From assembly GCF_003202405.1 (NCBI RefSeq), contig NZ_QJHL01000003.1:310001-374000 (forward strand): a stretch of 64,000 bases of DNA, given 5' to 3'. The DNA comes from Flavobacterium hydrophilum. GTDB lineage: Bacteria; Bacteroidota; Bacteroidia; Flavobacteriales; Flavobacteriaceae. Numbering within the stretch: position 1 is the stretch's first letter; each line of letters opens with the position of its first letter. A program made the translations under genes and the position numbers. Below the pieces are notes generated by a model, which was given only the letters and a program-made list of their open reading frames with translations, had not been told where the DNA came from and did not search any database. Positions 60,247-64,000 of the stretch are shown here, one piece after another.

Positions 60247-61539
60247 TTATGAATTCATCAACGTTTCGATTTCGTCAACTTCAACAGGAATATTACGCAT
60301 CAGGTTAAAAGGTTCTCCTTTTTCCTGAACTACAACATTGTCCTCCAGACGAATTCCGAATTTTTCTGCGGGAATGTAGATTCCAGGTTCAACTGTGAAA
60401 ACCATATTGGCTTTCATTGGTTCGTGAAGCAATCCGTAATCGTGCGTGTCAAGTCCCATGTGGTGAGAAGTTCCGTGCATGAAATATTTTTTGTATGCCG
60501 GCCAGTCAGGGTTTTCGTTCTGAACATCGGCTTTGTCAATCAAGCCTAAACCTAATAATTCAGAAGTCATGATTTTACCCACTTCAACATGATATTGTTT
60601 CCAAAGCGTTCCCGGTGTAAGCATTTTTGTAGCTTCCTTTTTTACTCTCAAAACAGCATTGTAAACCGCTTTCTGACGATCAGAAAAACGTCCCGAAACC
60701 GGAATCGTTCTGGTCATGTCGCTGGAGTAATTCGCATATTCTGCAGCAACATCCAGTAAAATCAAATCGCCGGCCTTACATTGCTGGTTGTTTTCGATAT
60801 AATGTAAAACGTTCGCATTATTTCCCGAAGCAATAATTGGCGTATAAGCAAAACCTTTTGAGCGGTTACGAATGAATTCGTGCGCCAGTTCGGCTTCGAT
60901 TTCGTATTCGGTAACATTTGGTTTTACGAATGATAACAATCTACGGAAACCTTTCTCGGTAATATCACAGGCATGCTGAATCAAATCGATTTCTTCGCTT
61001 TCTTTTACAGAACGAATGCGCTGTAAAATCGGGTTGCTTTTCGCCACATTATGTGCCGGATATTTTTCTTTCCACCATTTTACAAAACGGGCTTCGCGTG
61101 TTTCAGTTTCAACAGCAGCTCGGTAATGCTCGTTGGTATTGATGTACATCGTATCAGCATACGTCATCATTTCGTTCAAAATTTTATGAAAATCCTGCAG
61201 CCAGTAAACCGTTCTGATTCCCGAAACCTGAAAAGCACGTTCTTTGGTCAGTTTTTCGCCTTCCCAAATCGCGATATGTTCGCTGGTTTCTTTCAGGAAA
61301 AGCATTTCTTTCTGGTTTTCATAAGGTGCATCCGGAAACAAAAGCAAAATACTTTCTTCCTGATCTACACCGCTCAGGTAAAAAATATCCCTGTGCTGGG
61401 CAAACGGCAAAGTACTGTCGGCACTAATTGGGTAAATGTCGTTTGAATTGAAAACAGCAACGCTGTTCGGTTTCATAGCTTCCGTAAATTTTCTGCGGTT
61501 TTTTACAAAAAGATTGCTATTTATTTGATGATATTTCAT
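60247..61539 (-). CDS. pepP: Xaa-Pro aminopeptidase (aminopeptidase P)
   Basis: 430 residues. The N-terminal domain (about 1-170) includes NSVAVFNSNDIYPISADSTLPF and HRDIFYLSGVDQEESILLLFPD, the aminopeptidase P N-terminal pattern. The C-terminal pita-bread domain keeps all metal ligands: two Asp in LLDVAAEYANYSSDMTRTI, His in FMHGTSHHMGLDTHDYG, and two Glu in VFTVEPGIYIP and GIRLEDNVVV. It removes an N-terminal residue that precedes proline, using two manganese ions. Single gene, in the cytoplasm. No unusual features. Confidence 0.94.
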   Translation of the reverse strand: MKYHQINSNLFVKNRRKFTEAMKPNSVAVFNSNDIYPISADSTLPFAQHRDIFYLSGVDQEESILLLFPDAPYENQKEMLFLKETSEHIAIWEGEKLTKERAFQVSGIRTVYWLQDFHKILNEMMTYADTMYINTNEHYRAAVETETREARFVKWWKEKYPAHNVAKSNPILQRIRSVKESEEIDLIQHACDITEKGFRRLLSFVKPNVTEYEIEAELAHEFIRNRSKGFAYTPIIASGNNANVLHYIENNQQCKAGDLILLDVAAEYANYSSDMTRTIPVSGRFSDRQKAVYNAVLRVKKEATKMLTPGTLWKQYHVEVGKIMTSELLGLGLIDKADVQNENPDWPAYKKYFMHGTSHHMGLDTHDYGLLHEPMKANMVFTVEPGIYIPAEKFGIRLEDNVVVQEKGEPFNLMRNIPVEVDEIETLMNS

Positions 61540-61637
61540 AATAACTTGTTTTTTGAACTTCGATTTTCAAAATTACATATTTTAACCCATCAACGTAAAA
61601 TTGATTTCTTAAAATTTTATTATTTGTTTGGGGATTT

Positions 61638-62036
61638 TTATTTGACACTAAATACTCCCGCAATAGTTATATGAGTTATAAAAAACACTAAAAAAGGAGT
61701 GCTAAGTTCCAGCCAGTATGCTGTAAAAGAAAACTGTTGAAAATGATCTACAATCTCGATATCATTGAAAATGCAATACAAAACAGAAGCAATACAGCAA
61801 AATGAAAAAGGAACAGAGAAACGGCATACAAAGTTTGGAGCAATAACTTTTACCTGTTCCAGAAAAATGAGTAAAAAGCAATAGACAAACGTACCAATAA
61901 ACGTAATTGGAACTCCAATGATTATTCCCATTGTCTGATTGAAAGACTCGCTTACTGATGAGGCGATTATGAAAAAGGTAAGGGTAGCTGCCGTGGCGCA
62001 AAACAAACTTTTCAGTACCGGATTTTGAACTTTCAT
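61638..62036 (-). CDS. small four-helix membrane protein of unknown function
   Basis: 132 residues from the ATG at 62036; a TTG two codons upstream at 62042 is possible but less likely. Four hydrophobic segments are visible (LFCATAATLTFFIIASSV, MGIIIGVPITFIGTFVYCFLLIF, FSVPFSFCCIASVLYCIF and LSTPFLVFFITHITIAGVF). It is rich in Phe, Cys and Ile. The gene starts 6 bp after the stop of the next gene upstream, so the two form an operon. I do not recognise the family. Confidence 0.65.
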   Translation of the reverse strand: MKVQNPVLKSLFCATAATLTFFIIASSVSESFNQTMGIIIGVPITFIGTFVYCFLLIFLEQVKVIAPNFVCRFSVPFSFCCIASVLYCIFNDIEIVDHFQQFSFTAYWLELSTPFLVFFITHITIAGVFSVK

Positions 62037-62042
62037 AATCAA

Positions 62043-62936
62043 TTACTTTTTTGGTTTAATGATGAAATTAGTACCTTCTATTATACAGAATTCAGGATTT
62101 ATAGGCGAACAGTAATAAACCAAATCTGACCGGTCACTCCAAACTTCGCGTTTTATTTTCAAAGTATCATTTTTTACAATCAGATTGTAATAGGCGTCCA
62201 CTTGCAATAAATTATCTCCATGCTGGCTTAACTTGTGAGTGTAAACAGGGATAATTTTTTTTTGTTCCTCATTTTGTTCTTCGGGTTCCGGGTAAACATA
62301 GATTTTTTTGCCATAAAGAGCATACCATTTTTGGTCTATCAAAAAAATAGCTTTATCAAAAAACTCTTCCGTGTCTCCATTGTGTTTTGTAAAAACAGAT
62401 TTAAAAAAATAAACAGAATTCGCTTTTTTCGTCAATCGTTCAAACTCCTCAAATGTGCGATCAGCATCCCAGTCTGCTTTTGGATTTAATTCGGTGTATT
62501 TATGGCGGGTGCTGTCATTGTCAATAATCCACGAGATGTAATTGTCTTCAGAAATTAAATATTTTTTACGGACTTTATAGTAATCAGAACTATTTACAAT
62601 CAGGCTGTCAATTAGTTTTCCCTGAATGTTGAATTTATAATACAATCTAAGCGGATCGCGATCATAAGAAAAACCATTTTTATTAGACTGTATAACTACC
62701 GTTTCAGACATTGGCGAAAAGTAGAAATTGGTGAGGTTTAACAGGTCGTCCGGTAATTTTATAATCTCAAAGTGGTTTGATGCAGGCTTGTTTTCAAGGT
62801 TTTTATAAGTCAGGTATTCTTTTGGCAAGTCTGGCTGCGTGATAAAATTTCTAAAAAAATAACCATACAAAATGTAACATACTGTCAGCAACAATGAAAT
62901 GCACACAAAATACAGGTTTTTTCTATAAAGGGTCAT
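62043..62936 (-). CDS. membrane-anchored protein of unknown function
   Basis: 297 residues. An uncleaved signal anchor (NLYFVCISLLLTVCYILYGYFF, about residues 7-28) is followed by an extracytoplasmic beta-rich domain with SETVVIQSNKNGFSYDRDPLRLYYKFNIQGKLIDSL and KWYALYGKKIYVYPEPEEQNEEQKK. I see no catalytic motif. It is the first gene of a two-gene unit with the four-helix membrane protein downstream. Probably a small inner-membrane complex of unknown role. Confidence 0.7.
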   Translation of the reverse strand: MTLYRKNLYFVCISLLLTVCYILYGYFFRNFITQPDLPKEYLTYKNLENKPASNHFEIIKLPDDLLNLTNFYFSPMSETVVIQSNKNGFSYDRDPLRLYYKFNIQGKLIDSLIVNSSDYYKVRKKYLISEDNYISWIIDNDSTRHKYTELNPKADWDADRTFEEFERLTKKANSVYFFKSVFTKHNGDTEEFFDKAIFLIDQKWYALYGKKIYVYPEPEEQNEEQKKIIPVYTHKLSQHGDNLLQVDAYYNLIVKNDTLKIKREVWSDRSDLVYYCSPINPEFCIIEGTNFIIKPKK

Positions 62937-63063
62937 AGATATAATAGCTATTAATTTAAATCCAAATCTAAAACCTTTTTTGGATTATAAGGTTGTTTTT
63001 GTAGATAAAGAATTACAAATGTAGTGGACATATAATTTGATTGAAGAATACTTTTATCTTTTT

Positions 63064-63172
63064 GGGCGTGTCCCAAGGGCCGGGCTTTCGGCTTTATTCC
63101 CGATTAACAAAAACTACGGTTAAAAAACCTTGTTTTTCTAAATCGGGAGATACCGCCTCTATCCCTCACGCG
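63064..63172. repeat. structured intergenic repeat element, about 109 bp
   Basis: It begins GGGCGTGTCCCAAGGGCCGG and ends CTATCCCTCACGCGG, so the ends form a GCGTG / CACGC inverted pair. Inside, CCCGATT (about 63099) pairs with AATCGGG (63141-63147) and AAAAAC with GTTTTT. It is far richer in G and C than its surroundings and interrupts no gene. It resembles the GGGCGT...TCCCTCACGC intergenic repeats that I recall in many Bacteroidota genomes. A 60-codon open frame across it is not a gene. Confidence 0.75.
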
Positions 63173-63266
63173 GGTTTTAATTTCATGAGAAAATTTATTG
63201 TTTACAATTGCAAATGTATTTAACAATGTGATTTTGTATATTGTCATGATTTTGATTTTATTAAAA

Positions 63267-63899
63267 ATGAAAGAACTGCTAATTGAAAGTAAAGGAATAA
63301 GAACCGACCAATATTTTATACCGCCTTTTGAACTTCGAGAGGGTGAATTGGTTATTATTTTCATGGAAAATAGTAGTTGTTTTGAGGATATAAAATCGCA
63401 ATTGGTCACTATTTTTGCAGGGACAAAGAAACATGAAAATGTAAACGTAATAAAGCCGTTGACTTTTGCAAAACCCATTAAAGAATCAATACTAAAGGGA
63501 ATATTTAATCCAATAAGTGTGGGCAGGTATTTAAAAAGAAATGCTGACCCAAGGAATTCAGTAGTATCGAGAATTTTTGAAATAGACGCTTTTACTAAAA
63601 AAGACAAAATAAAAAATCTTGATACCAGTGAGAGAAAACGACTTTCGTTATGTGCAGTTTTTTCAAAAACAAAAAATGTATCATTTGATCTGAGAGGAGA
63701 AGGAGCTGCATATTTTGCTAAAACATATGAATTTGTTAAAGATGAAATTAAAGAAGAAGGTGCGGCCATTTTAATTGACTGGACTGATGACCTGAAAAAT
63801 GACTGTTCGAAATTTATAACAATAGAATGGACAGTAGATTTAGAAGGATTAAAAAAAATATTCGACGGAAGTGTCGAACTTTCGAAAATGTGTGAATAA
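63267..63899 (+). CDS. degenerate ABC-ATPase-like protein
   Basis: 210 residues from the ATG at 63267 (MKELLIESKGIRTDQYFIPP); an ATG at 63246 is possible. The order of segments follows an ABC ATPase: an N-terminal strand pair (FELREGELVIIFMENSS) where Walker A should be but without GxxGxGKST, a helical middle, then NLDTSERKRLSLCAVFSKTKNVSFDLRGEGA resembling the signature plus Walker B with the key residues altered, and AAILIDWTDD in place of the H-loop. So it looks like a nucleotide-binding-fold remnant that no longer binds ATP in the usual way; that is inference. It is followed 2 bp later by another gene. Confidence 0.6.
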   Translation: MKELLIESKGIRTDQYFIPPFELREGELVIIFMENSSCFEDIKSQLVTIFAGTKKHENVNVIKPLTFAKPIKESILKGIFNPISVGRYLKRNADPRNSVVSRIFEIDAFTKKDKIKNLDTSERKRLSLCAVFSKTKNVSFDLRGEGAAYFAKTYEFVKDEIKEEGAAILIDWTDDLKNDCSKFITIEWTVDLEGLKKIFDGSVELSKMCE

Positions 63900-63901
63900 T
63901 T

Positions 63902-64000
63902 ATGAACACCGAAAATATTAAAATACTAAGAACCAAAATTTTAATTCCTTTAGATAAAGCGATACAGCTTCTTAAAAAGAATAAGGAAGATGTTGCACTT
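63902..64000 (+). CDS. start of a further gene (partial)
   Basis: An open frame from ATG at 63902 runs to the window edge (33 codons): MNTENIKILRTKILIPLDKAIQ and on. It begins 2 bp after the previous stop, so it is part of the same operon. The segment LIPLDKAIQLLKKNKEDVAL resembles the UBA-like helical motif found at the start of EF-Ts and in some small flavobacterial proteins, but it is too short to name. Confidence 0.55.
   Translation, partial: MNTENIKILRTKILIPLDKAIQLLKKNKEDVAL

Noticed and set aside
63041..63223. 60-residue open frame before the ABC-like gene
   Set aside because: It runs across the GC-rich intergenic repeat and has no coding character on either side.
63104..63769. 221-residue open frame on the minus strand
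   Set aside because: It is antisense to the gene at 63267-63899, whose codon pattern and tight spacing to the next gene are more convincing.

Overview
The window is chromosomal DNA from a member of the Bacteroidota, almost certainly a Flavobacterium or close relative. The evidence is low GC content, promoters of the TTG-N(about 20)-TAnnTTTG type, a PorZ-like protein with a type IX secretion sorting domain, a complete MoxR/DUF58/Bat operon, an OmpA protein with thrombospondin type 3 repeats, and Bacteroidota-type LspA, IleS and DksA-like proteins. I saw no rRNA, tRNA, CRISPR array, insertion sequence or integrase.

Layout. (1) 1-529 is the 5' part of an exported rhodanese-like gene. (2) 577-8594 is a tight minus-strand cluster devoted to NAD and ADP-ribose chemistry. 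In transcription order it holds an NrtR-type regulator, a short PRPP-synthetase-like enzyme, a coiled-coil protein, a VWA protein, an adenylosuccinate-synthetase-like protein, a NADAR protein, a macrodomain protein, an RNA 2'-phosphotransferase (KptA) interrupted by one in-frame stop, an ADP-ribosylglycohydrolase and a nicotinamide phosphoribosyltransferase. Three 21-bp NrtR-like palindromes lie at the two promoters. (3) 8769-11679 is a LysR regulator divergent from a DJ-1/PfpI protein and a YqhD-like aldehyde reductase. (4) 11876-15560 holds a large MORN/YwqK-like repeat protein and gpsA. (5) 15631-24890 is the moxR-DUF58-batA-E operon. (6) 25112-36822 holds an aldo/keto reductase, an SDR, an AlbA_2 protein, a lipoprotein, a trans-sulfuration PLP enzyme, an outer-membrane-type protein, gdhA, porZ, a frameshifted acyltransferase and recO. 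(7) 36909-47003 holds two exported proteins, ileS, a dksA-like gene, a roadblock gene with a decayed paralogue, and lspA. (8) 47145-56939 holds an AddA/AddB-like helicase-nuclease pair with kbl and ompA between them, then a small ABC module. (9) 57135-64000 holds a probable small RNA, an alpha/beta hydrolase, a TIGR00266 protein, ferritin, aminopeptidase P, two membrane or exported unknowns, a structured intergenic repeat and a degenerate ABC-ATPase-like protein.

The most interesting region is 577-8594. Its genes cover removal of ADP-ribose from several kinds of target (macrodomain, NADAR, ADP-ribosylglycohydrolase, KptA) together with NAD+ rebuilding (PRPP-synthetase-like and NAMPT-like), next to a regulator of a family that senses ADP-ribose. 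It reads like an inducible program that answers NAD+ depletion or ADP-ribosylation damage, and it contains three proteins (VWA, coiled coil, PurA-like) with no assigned role in such a pathway. Secondary points of interest are the small RNA candidate at 57172-57286, gene-boundary hairpins built of short iterated words, and three broken genes (kptA, an acyltransferase, a roadblock paralogue).
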